Source: Apodemus sylvaticus (lineage: Eukaryota > Chordata > Mammalia > Rodentia > Muridae). Taken from it: a stretch of 64,000 nucleotides of DNA. The notes below the pieces were generated by a model, which was not told where the DNA came from, did not search any database, and saw only the letters and a list, made by a program, of their open reading frames with translations. The stretch covers positions 28,042,086 to 28,106,085 of the forward strand of contig NC_067481.1 of NCBI RefSeq assembly GCF_947179515.1, given 5' to 3'. Below are positions 44,893 through 56,907 of the stretch, one piece after another. Each line of letters opens with the position of its first letter. Within the stretch, counting starts at the first letter, position 1. The position numbers and the translations under genes were made by a program.

Positions 44893-46484
44893 GGATAAAT
44901 GGCTCCAGTTGGCGGGGCAGCCGAGAGTCACTAGCTTTTAGCTTCCTGCCCACCCACTGTTTTCCTTCCCTCAGTGCTCTTCCTCTGGCCCCTGGAAGAG
45001 AAGCCTGTGGGGGCAGAGGCGGGAGACAGAATCAGGAAACCCATAGCAAAGCCAACCTGGGCATAGCCAGCTTCTGGGAGCTGGCACCAGCCACACCAGT
45101 CCCTGCTGCGTAAGGCCCTCCAGTCACTAGCATCCCTAAAAGCCTTCATCATTAAGTGTTCAACATCAGTCTAGAAGTCATGGAAATGATTAAATCCAGA
45201 TCTCTCGTTTTACACAGAAACAGAAGAGGGAGTGGCTGGCCCAAGATCCCGAGGCAATTAATGGCAAATCCAGGCTCTTGCATCCATTTACCTACTGACC
45301 TTTTTATCTATCTGCTTGCCCTCCCTGCTCCCTCCCTCCCTCCCTCCCTCCCTTCCACTGCATACCCTATCCATCCAACATCTATTATGCCCAAGGCTCT
45401 TCCCATCTTCGCATCTACCAGTTCTTCCTCTGTTACCAGGACCCTCACCACCTGCTGTTTTGAACTATTCAGGAAGCCAGCGCCACCAGCAGGGCCACAC
45501 TCACTGTTCTGTGTTCAGACAGAAGCACAGAACCCACAGTTCTTGACTTGCAGATGGATGGAGACATTAAGTTTTCACAGTAGAACATCTCTAAAGCATT
45601 CAGAACGTTCTGGGAAGGAGTGTGGATGGACAGAGTTGTACTGTTTAGGTTTTAGCATTTGGTTTGGTTTGTGGTTGGAAGCAAGAAGAGCAGGCAGGTA
45701 AGGAAGGGAGCAGGAGAAATGCATCAGAATACCACCCCGTGGGAAGACTTCCTAACAGGTATAGAAGACAGGGGTAAGAATAGAGGGATGGCTCAGGGTA
45801 GGGAGACACTCTACTACGGCTGAGACAGAATCTTCAGTTACTTCTAGTACTCTGGTCCCTGGGAGAAGGGCGGGGCACTGGACCAGACCACAGGCCCTTT
45901 AGCTCTCCTGTCATCGCACAGACATTTCTCTGTGAGCTGCTAGGCTTGGCAGCTTGGTATCCCCGCTTTACAGGTGTGAACGTTAATACACAAGAGCTCA
46001 GAGGGAGATGTTGACCCCTGTCTCCTCTTTCTCAGCTCTCTCCAGAAGGTTCTGGCGCTGCTCATGAGGAAAGGGTACTCTCAGGGGAGGGCTGGGGTAG
46101 ACTAGGGAGGGGGATCTGGTTTGCACTGGCTAGGATTAAGGCAAGCATTAAAACCACCTCCAACAGTCTAGAGGGAGGCCTGGAGCTGAGCCAAGCCGTG
46201 CCATATGGGAGAGGTCAGCGGTGGCTCGGCAAGGGACCCCTTGGCTGTTCTGGAACTCTGGGGACTAACAGCCCCCCACCCCCGAATATCTAGAATATTC
46301 TTTCTAGGCCTGAGAGGCCAGATGAAGGTAGTTTGGTCCTCAACATAAACAGTATCTCGACATTGGATTGCAAAGCTTTCTCTGATTAGGATCCTGCATT
46401 GCCACCCCTGTTTGTCTAAAGCTACTTCTCCAATTCCTGAGAAATGGAGACCTTTTCGTACTTTACTGGTTTCCTATGTGGGTC

Positions 46485-46504
46485 TTATCTCTCCTTGACA
46501 GATG
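46485..46504 (-). promoter_or_regulatory. Samd14: E-box/GATA composite element (putative Samd14 enhancer)
   Basis: On the - strand it reads CATCTG, eight bases (TCAAGGAG), then AGATAA. The spacing and both half-sites match the GATA/SCL-TAL1 composite class typified by the Gata2 +9.5 element. It lies in intron 1, in non-repetitive sequence, about 2 kb downstream of the likely promoter. From memory, published work reports an intronic enhancer of this type in Samd14. Confidence 0.8.
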
Positions 46505-47371
46505 AGCCATGTGCTCTCCCTTCAGACTGGAGACTCAGGATAGTAGCTGCTTCTCCTATCAGAATGGCTGCTCTCTGCAGACAGTGATGACACCTCCTCT
46601 CTTAAAGAGAGCAGCAGGCCAGCCCACGTTCTTTCCTGGTGGTTCCAATGCAGGGCTGAGGGCCTGTTGTGCACTGAGGTCTATTTTAGCCCCCTCGAGT
46701 AGCCTGGGGCCTGCAGCTCAGACTCTCAGCCCATCCTGATTCATCACAAACTGCTTTCTTCATCTCTGTCGTTAACAGCGCCAGCTCCCATAATTGTGGG
46801 GGAGCCTCCCTGCACTATCCCGTGTAAAACTCCACAGATGCATAATATTCAGGTCACCTGCCCCTGTCACCCAACTCTCTCCTCCCTAAAACACAGCCTA
46901 GGAAAATTAGACACCCACCCTCCCCGCCTCCCACTTATGCTCACATTACTTTTACTAATGGTTGTTCAGCTATACAAGGGCGCAAATGATGTCCTGCTCC
47001 CCTGGACAACCTTTGGGCTCCCTTGTCACCAGACTACTCCCTTCCCCAACAGCTACCAATTCCTGGAGTGACCTCTGACCTTTCTCCAGGAAAAGGGAAG
47101 GCAGGTGAGTTCCAAGCTACCCGGAGCCCAAGGGCAGGAGAAAGTAAAACACAAGGTATACAACCTGGGGATGGAGCAGAAGGAGGAGCTAGCAGATTCA
47201 GAGGTAGAGATTGGCAGGATCCACAGAGAGCTGGGAAGAAAGATCAAGAAAAGAACAGACCCAGGAGGCTCGGGAAAGCAGCTGGGTAGCCCTGACGCCA
47301 CACCATGGGGTGAGAGAACAGAACAGAACTCCCCACAAGCAAGAGGGGGGAAGGGGGGGTCCAAGTAGGAG

Positions 47372-47503
47372 AGAGAGACAGAGACACAGAGACAGACAGA
47401 GAGAGGGGGAGACAGACAGACAGACAGACAGACAGACACACACACACACACACACAGCTGATAAGTCCCAGAAGTGATTGATGGCAACGGGGGGGGGGGG
47501 GGG
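47372..47503. repeat. GACA/CA microsatellite and G-run
   Basis: GAGACAGACAGACAGACAGA-type run, then (CA)n at 47437-47456, and poly-G at 47490-47503. Confidence 0.92.
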
Positions 47504-47776
47504 CAGTAGTAGAGCTAAGGAGCCCAGCCCCTCCCATGCCCTCAGTTGTCAGCCAGCCTCCCGCTAGGAGCGGTCCGCAGGAGTTTGACAGCTCTTCCAA
47601 GCATCCTAGAAGATGGGGTTAATGGATGGACAGGGCACCTATCACAGAGTCCCCTCTCCTCAATCTCTGAGGGTAGAACAGTTTCTTCAACCCACAGGTC
47701 TACTGCCGGATAGGAAGGAGTTAAGGCCTCTCCCCCTGCCCCCACACCAGTTTTTCTTATTTCTTTTTCTCTTCAT

Positions 47777-47780
<4 letters not shown>

Positions 47781-47835
<55 letters not shown>

Positions 47836-47922
47836 TCCCTCTCCCTCTCCCTCTCCCTCTCCCTCTCCCTCTCCCTCTCCCTCTCCCTCTCCCTCTCCCT
47901 CTCTCTCTCTCTCTCCCTTTTC
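47781..47922. repeat. (CT)n and (CCCTCT)n hexamer microsatellite
   Basis: About 50 nt of (CT)n, then at least 12 copies of CCCTCT, then (CT)n again. One strand is pure pyrimidine with mirror symmetry. Confidence 0.96.
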
Positions 47923-48131
47923 TTAGGCGGGAGAAAAGGGATTAGGGACACAAACCCTATTTCTGTTCTCTCCTGACAGCCCAGTTCCCCAGTCCAGTGA
48001 GGTCTCCCTAGGGATGGAGGGAGAAAGGCCCCTGTGGCTTAGATCCCTCTAGCCCTGCTGAGGGTCCCACCTTGAGTCCAGTAGTCTCTGGCCACGTTTC
48101 CCCTTCCACCCTAGGGGGCCCGGCCCCTCAC

Positions 48132-48436
48132 CTCCAGCATCCGTCATTTTCAGCATCCGGCGCCCCAGGAACCCCTCAGGCCCATGGTGTTCGGGGCGAG
48201 TGCCGGGCAGGAGAGGGGCGAAGGACTTTCACCCCGGTCGCGGGGGGCTCCGGGCTGGCTGGAATCGCTCCATCCCAGGGTGTTGTGGGGGATCGGCGGG
48301 GATTGTCCCGGAGCCGAAAAGAATGGAGAGGCGAGGTGTGTAGGGATGCAGGGAGAAGGTCTGCGGGAAGCAGGAGGCGCGGGCGGGGCTGGACCGGGAA
48401 ACCTGACGGGAGGATGCTCCGTGTGTGCGTGCGTGT

Positions 48437-48515
<79 letters not shown>

Positions 48516-48900
48516 TGAGAGCCGCCTCCCGCCCCGCCCCCGCCAAGCCCCGGGGGTCGCGGACCCTCGCGCCACCGGCCGATTTGTGCAGCGTCGCAGT
48601 GGCTAGGTCCGTGGGGGGTCGCCCTGGATAAGGCGACGGGGGTGGGGGGGGAGACGCTTGTGGGGAGGCCGAGCGCCCCGGAGACAAAGAGCGGTAGGGG
48701 AAGGAGGGAAGAGGAGGGCAGGCGGGGTGGAGGCAGCAAGGACCGAGGGGAGGAGGCGGCGGGTGCCCGCGGCCGGGCCGGGGATCCCGATTGCCGCTAC
48801 TTCTCGGACCGCGGGAGTCTCAGCGCTAGGGAGTCTGCGCACGAGTGGCGGGGAAGCGACCAGGGAGGCGGTGCCGCCTCGGGACGCACGGGGCTTTCCG
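48132..48900 (-). promoter_or_regulatory. Samd14: CpG-rich Samd14 promoter and candidate noncoding exon 1
   Basis: GC-rich, with many CpGs from about 48120 to 48900. A good - strand donor (GTGAGG) ends a candidate exon at 48132. That would splice to the acceptor at 44722 and place the start codon in exon 2. The exon's 5' limit is not visible. A (TG)n-(AG)n tract at 48438-48512 lies inside or just upstream of it. The exon call is inference from position and donor only. Confidence 0.55.
48438..48512. repeat. (TG)n joined to (AG)n in the CpG-rich region
   Basis: About 30 nt of alternating GT abuts about 44 nt of GA with no spacer. Confidence 0.96.
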
Positions 48901-50095
48901 TCTCCTCTGCAGGGTCTGCGAGGGCTTCTGATTCTCTTTTATTCAACAAGCATCTGCTTGAGCGGCCAGCCTGGGGCGCTGAAGCAGAAGGGGACCGCCG
49001 CCTATGAACAGAACAGACGTGGCCCAGTGCAGCCAGGATTCAGCCAAGTGGGATTTCCCAAGCCTGAGAGCTGTGGGTCCAGGAGCGGGAAAGACACTTT
49101 AAGTTCTGGAGGGGGCGTGCACTCGAGGCACTGGAGTAGGGCACAGGAGGATTCCTAGAGAAATGTGGCTACTCCTGCTGGCCAAGCTATGGGAGACTTA
49201 TCCTGGGCATTGCAGGGTGGATAGACCAGCAGGGAAAATTGAGGTTGGAAGGTTGACACTTTATTCTACTACTTTCTGCTCTCCTCCCCCCCCCCCCCAA
49301 AAGCTTAACCGAGGAGAGAGGTGTTCCATTATAGATTTTAGAAAGACTCGTTGGGCACCCCAGTGGAGAACGGACTGCAGAGGGCAGCCGGAAGTCTGGG
49401 CGCTGGCCTCAAGGGATTGTTGAACCATGACAGCAGTGGGCATGAAGATTAAAAATCAGGCTGAGAGCTATTCTGGCGATTGAATTGAAGACACAGACAG
49501 GATTTGGAGCAGGCTGGACAAAGAACTGAGAGAGAAGGAGGGTTCTAGGTTGGCTGTGGGTCTTGGCTGGAGGCCTGGCAGTTCTGATACTAGCTAGCTA
49601 GGGGTGGGACTTAGAGTGGATGAGCTCAGACTTGGACCTGGTGAGCCAGAGATGGTAGCAGGTCAGTGGTGGTGGGTGTAATCATGAGCTAGCTACCATG
49701 CAGCAAGGCCCAGGGTGTCAGGTACTTTTTAAATCCTTTAACATCACCCTCCCAATAAACCTCTAAGTTAGGGATTTCTCTTGTCCTTTAAGGTAACACA
49801 GGCCACACACTCACAAAAGGAAAATGACTTGTTTAGGAGTAAATGGTGACCTTGGAGAGAGTCCAGGACTTGGTGTAGTGGAGTCTGGAGAGAGAGAGAG
49901 TACTCCTGATGGTTTGTGGGAATAGGCCACTGCCAAGAACTGTGAGTGGGGATAGCATCAACAGGGTTCAGAGCTTCCCAGAGCTGGAGGACCTCTGGTT
50001 AGATATAGAACCTGCTGAAAGCCTGGTTAGACTATAGATTCACATGGAGGAGATGATGTCTCTGGTGACCACCTGTGCAGACAGACACTCTAGGG

Positions 50096-50302
50096 CAGTG
50101 GTCCTCAATCTTCCTGATGTTGCAATTTTTTAAGACAGTTCCTCATGGTGTGGTGACCCCCCCCCCCCCCCCGCCATAAAATTATTTTTGTTGCCACTTC
50201 ATAACTATAATTTTGGTAATTATGAATCATAATGTATGTTCTTCAGATGGTCTTAGGTGATCCCTGGGAAGGGGGTTGAGGCCCACAGGTTGAGAACTGT
50301 GG
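50096..50302. mobile_element. URR1-type nonautonomous hAT DNA transposon
   Basis: Starts CAGTGGTCCTCAATCTTCC and ends AGGTTGAGAACTGTGG, giving imperfect terminal inverted repeats. The internal ATAAAATTATTTTTGTTGCC and ACTTCATAACTATAATTTTG are hallmarks of this rodent family. A perfect 8-bp target-site duplication, CTCTAGGG, flanks it at 50088-50095 and 50303-50310, as expected for hAT insertion. Confidence 0.85.
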
Positions 50303-50349
50303 CTCTAGGGTCATTATAGGGTGTGTGTCTTACAATGCTAGAATGGAAC

Positions 50350-50568
50350 CCCCCCCCCCCCTTTTTTTTGTTTTGTTTTTTGGATTTGTTTTTTTTTTGT
50401 TTTTTGTTTTTTGTTTTTTTTTTTTTTTCCAAGACAGGGTTTCTCTGTGTAGCCCTGGCTGTCCTGGAACTCACTCTGTAGACCATACTAGCCTCAAACT
50501 CAGAAATCCGCCTGCCTCTGCCTCCCAGAGTGCTGGGATTACAGGCATATACCACCGCCGCCTGGCTG
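50350..50568 (-). mobile_element. B1 SINE with long C/T tail
   Basis: Poly-C then TTTTGTTTTTT-type tail, AAGACAGGGTTTCTCTGTGT ... GGGATTACAGGCATATACC. Confidence 0.94.
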
Positions 50569-51829
50569 GAACCCTTTTCCTAATCAGGCCTAAGATGCTG
50601 AGATATAGGCGAAACCTACCTGACCTCTGCAACACATGCTTGGGTTTTGGCAGGTCTAACCTTAGTAGATGATGGTAAAGGATTATTTACTTTGGTTGAT
50701 GGAATTAATAGGACCACAATCTCCCCAAATCACTTGACAGACCCCCAAATAGACATATTTCATGGGTAAATCATAACTCAGGCCTGAGAAACTCCCAAAA
50801 AAGCCATACATGAGGTACCCAGCCGTACAACATACTCAATACTTAAACACAAAGTACCTTTCAACCATTCCTTGGAACGTCTGGGACGGGTCCCCTAGGT
50901 GAGGCAGGTACTGGTACTAGAAACCTCACCCACATTTGTCTGCCCACCACCCAGGAAGCTCTGGCTGCTTTGTTTTTTTGGCAAGGATTTCCCAAGCAGA
51001 GACTTCTCACCTAGGCATGATGACCTGAGTCTTCTTGTTTTGGGAAGCTGTTATGGGATTCAGCCACACCCGGATCTCCCTGTATTTCCCAGACTCCCAA
51101 TGTTCCAAGGATGATCTGCTGTGAGGAAATGCGCTGAGAGGCCACCACCACCGCTAGTGTTCTAATGACCCTCGTGTAGCTTTCAGAGCTGGACAGGCAC
51201 TACATGGCCCTGAGGTGCAGAACCGGTTTTGAGGGTAGATAATAGGAAGCTATTATTTGGCCTGAGAGGAACAAGTTTTGCAATGCAACTAACTACTAGG
51301 GAGCAGCTCCCCAGGGGCTGTTAGTGGCCTTCTTATAGAGCCCACTCAGCTCGGATGTTGTCAGGGGCTAACCGAAGTGACCAAAGAGCCTGGAGTCTGG
51401 GACTTTTTTTTTCCTTATCGAGAAGGATCATCCCCCCATCCCTACCCCAAGCTACTGAACATATTTGCCTTCCAGGACCTGTACAAGAAAAGGCTGTCAT
51501 GTACAAAGAAATCTCATTACAGTTCACTTCTGGGTGTCACAAAAACTTGTCCCTGGAACTGAGAGCTAGCTAAGGGGGCAGATAGGACTATACTGGGGCC
51601 TCTCAAGCCAGCTGAGGAGGGCCAAAGAACATTCTTTGACCATGAGGACCATGCTCTGACAAGTTATCTCCTAGAAAATGTTTGGTCCTTCTGGTACTTC
51701 ATAGGAGACCTCTGGGGTCTTGCAGATTGCTCGGGTTTTCGGGGAAGGGAGTTGCTTTCACTGTATTCATCCATCCCCTGGTTTACTCTAAAGATCTCTT
51801 AAAAAACAGACCTAAAGGTACCATCTAGA

Positions 51830-51985
51830 AGCCAGGCGGCGCACGCCTTTAATCCCAGCACTCTGAGAGGCAGAGGCAGGCAGATTTCTGAGTTCAAGGC
51901 CAGCCTGGTCTACAGAGTGAGTTCCAGGACAGCCAGGGCTACACAGAGAAACCCTGTCTCAAAAAAACAAACAAGAATCAAAACA
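51830..51985 (+). mobile_element. B1 SINE (young, near consensus)
   Basis: AGCCAGGCGGCGCACGCCTT ... GAGTTCCAGGACAGCCAGGG ... ACCCTGTCTCAAAAAAAC. Confidence 0.95.
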
Positions 51986-52204
51986 AAAAGACACCATCTA
52001 GAGAGCTCAAGAAAACTGAGGAATGGTAGCAAGCGAGTTGGCTGGGGTCGGAGAACTGAACTAGCATTAAGATCGTCCCTAGATCCTGTGCAAAATTAGG
52101 AAAAGACCTCTGGCATCCCCTCCCCCACTCCAGCGCATCAACAAACCAGGCGGCGAGGCTCCGGGGGCTGCTTTTATGGGGACGACCTGACAGAGGGCAT
52201 GGTC

Positions 52205-53661
52205 CGTACAAAACCAGGAACAATACATACATATATATATTATATACAGAGACGGGGGTCCTCCAAGGGCGGGGCAGGAGCGCTGCCGGTCAGAACCGGA
52301 AGTACATCGAGGGCCCGCCCACCCAGCTCCGCCCCCTCCATCTGCCTGGGTGAAGTGCAGGGGCCGGGCACTGTGACAGCCAGCTCTTCCCGGGGAGTCG
52401 GGTCACGTCTAGGGGCGGAAGAAAGGGGCAAGAAATACTGATTGATGGCATGGTCTATTTACAGGGGACTAGGAGAAACCGAAAAGGATAAAACTGGGTT
52501 GTTTTAAAAAGAAGAGGGAAAGAAAAGGAACAGAAACTTAGGCTCAGGGCAGGGTTGGTATGTGGAAATAGCAAGAGATGGATTCTGAAAGGGGAGGGTA
52601 CCTGAGGGGGTCTCACCTCCCTTGGTCCAAGCCCCAATTTGGGGTTAAAGTGGGGAAACTGAGTCAATTTCACTTAGAAAGCAGGCTGACAGCAAGCAGC
52701 CCTGGTCTCCAAAAAGATGAGTAGTAGTAAAATTTTGCCCTCCAGTGAAAACATTGGAAAACAGTGGGGGAAGAGAGGAGGGGAGGTGGAGTCTCTGATG
52801 TTAAGACAAGGCTTTCAGGGGTGGCCCAGAGAAGGGCAGTGCTCCCCAGCAGGCACACCACCTAAGCGGACCTCCCTCCCTCCTGGAATTCCTAGGCTAG
52901 ACCAAGGAAACCCGAACCCCAGAGTGGCCTCAGGGCAGTTCCAGGAGGAGGCCTAGGGCTGTTTGGCACCTGGGAGAGAGGAGGCTCAAGGAGAAGTTGG
53001 GGGCTGTTGCCTTTCCTAAGGCGTCCACGTGTTCCGGACTTCCCCTCTACCCTTCTCCCACTCACCTCCCCCTGAAGGATACAAGAGAAATCAGTGCAGG
53101 GCCAGGCCCAGCCTCCGCTCAAGGGTGGGCTCTGTCCCTCCCGGGATGGGGCGCAGGGCAGGGCTGGGAGATGTCAGCCCCTCCAAGCAGGAGGCCGAAT
53201 GCAACAGACAGCACAAGGATGGGGCAGAGGAAAGGGCCGAACGGAGAATCTCAAGTCAAGAGGCCCAGGGCCGTCCGGACCGTGGGCAAGTGGGGAGAGG
53301 CTGGGAGAGCCCCACTCCGGTCCAGAGACACAGGCTGGAGGTTAGAAAGTCTGGCAGTTTGGTCTGCAGGTCCGTGTGTCCATCCACCACCCAGGCCAGC
53401 TGTTAGCTTCTCTTGGCCTCTGCGCCTCGGCCCCACAGGGCAAGGAGGCCGCTCTTCCAGCCAGCACCATCTGCCCTGGCCACCCGAAAGGGGCCTGTAA
53501 TACGGGCCCTCTGGTCCCTGAAGCTGGGGGGAGGTGGGGTGGAAGGGTAGGGGGAGTCGGGGCACCTGTCCCCAGGCTGGTAGGGGTGGGGTGGGGATTG
53601 AGGACAGGGGGTGAGGATAATGGGAGGGGATTATTATTGTCCAGTAAAGGAGTTATTCCTG
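52205..53661 (-). other. Ppp1r9b: Ppp1r9b 3' untranslated region (end approximate)
   Basis: GC-rich, non-repetitive sequence left of the stop codon at 53662-53664. No clear antisense AATAAA is present. An AT-rich spot near 52228-52247 reads TATATAATATATATATG on the - strand and contains variant hexamers such as AATATA. I place the end there by length and composition only. Confidence 0.5.
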
Positions 53662-56600
53662 TTAAGTAGAATTGGAATTCCTCAGTGTTTGCAGGTTTCC
53701 TTCCAGTTCTGAGATCTAGAGAACAAACAGAGGAGGGCTCAGGCCTGGCGGCTCAGCCCGGATCCTGTAGCTTCGCCCCCACCCTAGGCTACGCCCGAGC
53801 TCCCAGCCAGCACCTCAACCCTCCCAAACATCATCAGCTGAGTGAGTGCTGGTTCCGGCTTCCATGCCGCTTGCTCTGTAGCCTGCCTAGGGTGCTACCT
53901 TGTCCAGAAGTTTGTCCATTTCCTCCTTCCTGGCTAGCTCCGACTCTTCCAGTACCCGACGCTGGGCGGTCTCTTTTTTCAGGAACTCGATCTCCCTGGA
54001 GATAGGCAAGGGACAGATGGTGGGTTAGGGTGTATCGTGTGGCTTTGGTCCAGGGAGACGCAGGCTTTCCCAAGGCCTCTAGGGCCTGTGTGTGGTACCC
54101 CATTAAAGTGCCCCCTGTGTTCCTTGTCTCCCTCCTCAGCTGGAGGGCGGCTGGGGTGGGGACTACCACTAAAGGCCTCTCCACCCGGCCTAGGCCCAGC
54201 CCCAAGGCTCTTGACACATACTTTTGCTGGTAGTCCTTGATGAGACGCTTGGCCTTGCTGTACTTGCGCTCCAGGGCCTGGTACTGGGCCTGAGTCTCCC
54301 GCAGGTGCTCATCCACAGCCTGGCACAGGCTCTGGGCCTCACCCCAGTAGCCCTCTAGCTTCTCCATCCGCTCCTTATTCTCCTCCACGCTCTGCTCCAG
54401 CTGGGCCTTCTCCACCCGCCAGCGCCCTTTCTCCTGCTCCAGACTCTGCAACTGTGAGGAAAGAGCAACCCTGGGTTGGAGGGGACCAGAGTGAGCCCCC
54501 TGGAGCCAACAGCCCCTAAGGATCCCTACACCGGTGGGCCAACTGGCCCCCAACTACTAATTCTCTGAGGCTGACCTTAGAGTTCTGCTGGGGCGGTAGC
54601 AGGCGCCCATGAGTCACCACCAATTAGCAACTTCTGCCTTACCCTGAAGATGGGAGTGACATGCCTCAGGGCTGGTGAGAGGGTAGCTATGAAAGACAGC
54701 CACCACCAGCTCTGCGCATGCCCGCCCTCTGCAGTCCTGGTTTGCTGACCAGTCCCTATCCCTGGAGATTCTTGGACAATCCAGCCCTTTCCAGCTCCCA
54801 GGGGACTGTATTCCTGCTGGCTGCACGCTTCTCGGTATCCTCAAGACGCAGCACCGCCTCCCGCAGCACTGCCTCCCGCAGCACCCTATGCACAGAGCCC
54901 GAAACCCTGAACTCCTGCAGGATCCTGAACCTAACCTAGCCCCACCTCGCAGCTTTTCAGAGGCACTGTGCCCCAGTGGCACTCTTCCCCCTCAGAGCCG
55001 ACTCTCTTCACTTGCTTCCCTGGCGGGAGGTGCTGCTGTCCCACCACAGTCCCAACACTCAGGCTCCAGGTCCTGGTTGTCCTCCTGTCTTACTTGCTGC
55101 CAACATCTCGTGCTTTCTAAGCCTAGATACCTCATGACCCTCACGCTTGCCACAGGGCCTTTGCAGGTGCTGTTCCTTCTGCTAGGAAGGCCCCATCTAC
55201 CCTCTCCTGCAAACCTGTGTGTATCCCAGAGAAGCCTGCTGGGACTTGAACGGGGCAGCATCCCCTGCCCTGCAGTGGGATGGGGTTCTTCCTGATCTAG
55301 AGCCTCCGTAACTCTTCAGGTAGGAACCACGGCTCTGCAGACTACTGTGCAGACTCGTACGACACACAAGGACAAAGGCAAACTGCCTGAAGTGGCGTAA
55401 GCTATCGGAAGTTACCTTAGATGTCTGTCCGTTGACTGCCTCTTTGCTTTCTGAGCCTAAAACCACCTGTGACCTGCCGTCAACTTCGTGCCCTGAGAAC
55501 ACCCCCCCAAAATATAGTCTGGCCCTTCCTTTCCATCCCTGTACTCTGTACATCCTTGTACTCTGACTCACCCTGACAGCTTCTACTAGGGCATCTAACC
55601 GATTTGTCCATATCCATGTCTTTCTTACCACCAAACCTGTTTCCCACACCCGCCCCCCATTTCCTAGGTGGTGAACTTCCAAAAAATGTCTCGGGTCCAC
55701 AGCTCCATGCCTGTAGGACTGAGGCGGCAGTTCTGAAGGGTGAGGTCTACACAATGTCATTTTCTAGCTTTCCCACCAGCCAGCTGCCTCGTCACCTCTG
55801 CCAGCAGGAACAGCTTCCATCCCCTGCCGACCTCCTTCCAAAGCCAGCCTGCAAGCCCCCACGCAGACTCTCCTGCCCTGCCCCGGAGCCCAGCCCCTGC
55901 CCTGCCCTCCTCCATCTCTGTGGGAGAAGACACACGTATCTCTGCTGCCCTGTATCTCCGTGGTCCCTGGAGATCGGTTTCTCCCACTACCCCGGAAACC
56001 CCGTGGGAGTTGGGACTCCTTCAATATATAGAAATCTGTGTCTACAATGCCCGGGAGTGTGTGGGTACCCAGTGTGCGTGTAAGCATCTGGTGTGCATGA
56101 TACAGTAGCCATGTGTGTTACCAGCTGGTGCTTAGTACCAGCATGTGTGCTGCTGGCCTAGGTAGAAAATGTACATGTCCTCTGACACTCTTCCTAGGCC
56201 AGGTGGCCTGAATGGTGGTCACGTTTGAGTGCTTCTGCGACCTCCAGGGCAGAGTGGGGCTACCTACTCAGGCCAATGCCTTTGGCAGAACCAGTCGTGG
56301 GCATCTGGGCTGACTGAGTGTGTAGGTGTCTGAGTGAATGGGTGTGTGGCTTCAGGCTAGCATGTGTCACTACGTGCACCGCTGTGTACTCGTGGGAGTC
56401 AAAAAGCCTCTGTCTTATCTCAGGGCTTTTGGATGCCTGCTGAGCAGAAAACACAAGACACCGAGAGTAAGACTTGGTTCATCAACAGGGAATTGTTGAT
56501 ACTGACTTTCGACTGAGCACCGACCCTGAAGCAGGCTGCCAAGTTCCTGTATCTGCTGCAGATTTCCAATGTATCGTCTCACTGGCTTCTAATCTACACA

Positions 56601-56907
56601 GCCCTATGCCGTTACACCACACCTCACACATGAGGGGAAAGAGACTCAGTGAATGGATAGGGGAACAGATGGGCCAGAGCTCTCGGGCTCTTAATCCTGA
56701 TATCCCAGGTCTCATAGTAGCTCATGGTGAACTGTGGTGCGTTGGGGGCGGGAGGGTGCCAGAGCTCCTTCCTCCAGCCCTCAGCCCTGCTCCTCTTCAT
56801 GCGCTCACGTGCACGCCATGCGCTCACGTGCACGCGAGCACGCACACCCTCACCTTCCGTTTCAGCTGCTGGATTTCCGCTTCAGTGACAGCGTGCTTGA
56901 TCTGGAG
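53662..56907 (-). CDS. Ppp1r9b: Ppp1r9b C-terminal coiled-coil exons
   Basis: Exons 56907-56854 ([18 protein letters not shown]), 54451-54222 ([15 protein letters not shown] ... RLIKDYQQK), 53995-53899 ([13 protein letters not shown] ... MDKLLDK) and 53715-53662 ([17 protein letters not shown] stop). Heptad-rich and highly charged, for dimerisation and partner binding. No SAM domain follows, unlike neurabin-1. Confidence 0.95.

Larger units (their letters stand above)
44887..48131 (-). other. Samd14 intron 1, upstream part
   Basis: Mostly unique 44.9-47.3 kb, including the E-box/GATA composite at 46485-46504 and a TCCC run at 45331-45354. Then come simple repeats: (GACA)n plus (CA)n at about 47372-47456, a G-run at 47490-47503, and (CT)n with (CCCTCT)n at 47781-47922. 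No SINE is seen, in contrast to intron 2. Confidence 0.75.
48901..52204. other. Spacer between Samd14 promoter and Ppp1r9b 3' end
   Basis: No exon is recognised. It holds a URR1-type hAT fossil (50096-50302), an antisense B1 with a long T/C tail (50350-50568), a sense B1 (51830-51967) and a C-run at 49287-49299. 50570-51800 is AT-richer and has a transposon-like feel, but I cannot assign it. Confidence 0.65.

Noticed and set aside
44624..44953. Arg/Glu-rich (+) and Ser/Leu-rich (-) open frames
   Set aside because: Translations of the (GA)n microsatellite. Only the MASSKLREPVDEVF segment on - is coding, in another frame.
47757..47951. Leu/Pro- and Arg/Glu-repeat open frames
   Set aside because: Translations of (CT)n/(CCCTCT)n. 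The same applies to the frames at 48425-48606 and 28589-28918 over microsatellites.
50570..51800. Possible LTR or retroviral remnant
   Set aside because: AT-richer and transposon-like in feel, but no LTR ends, primer site or coding remnant could be identified.
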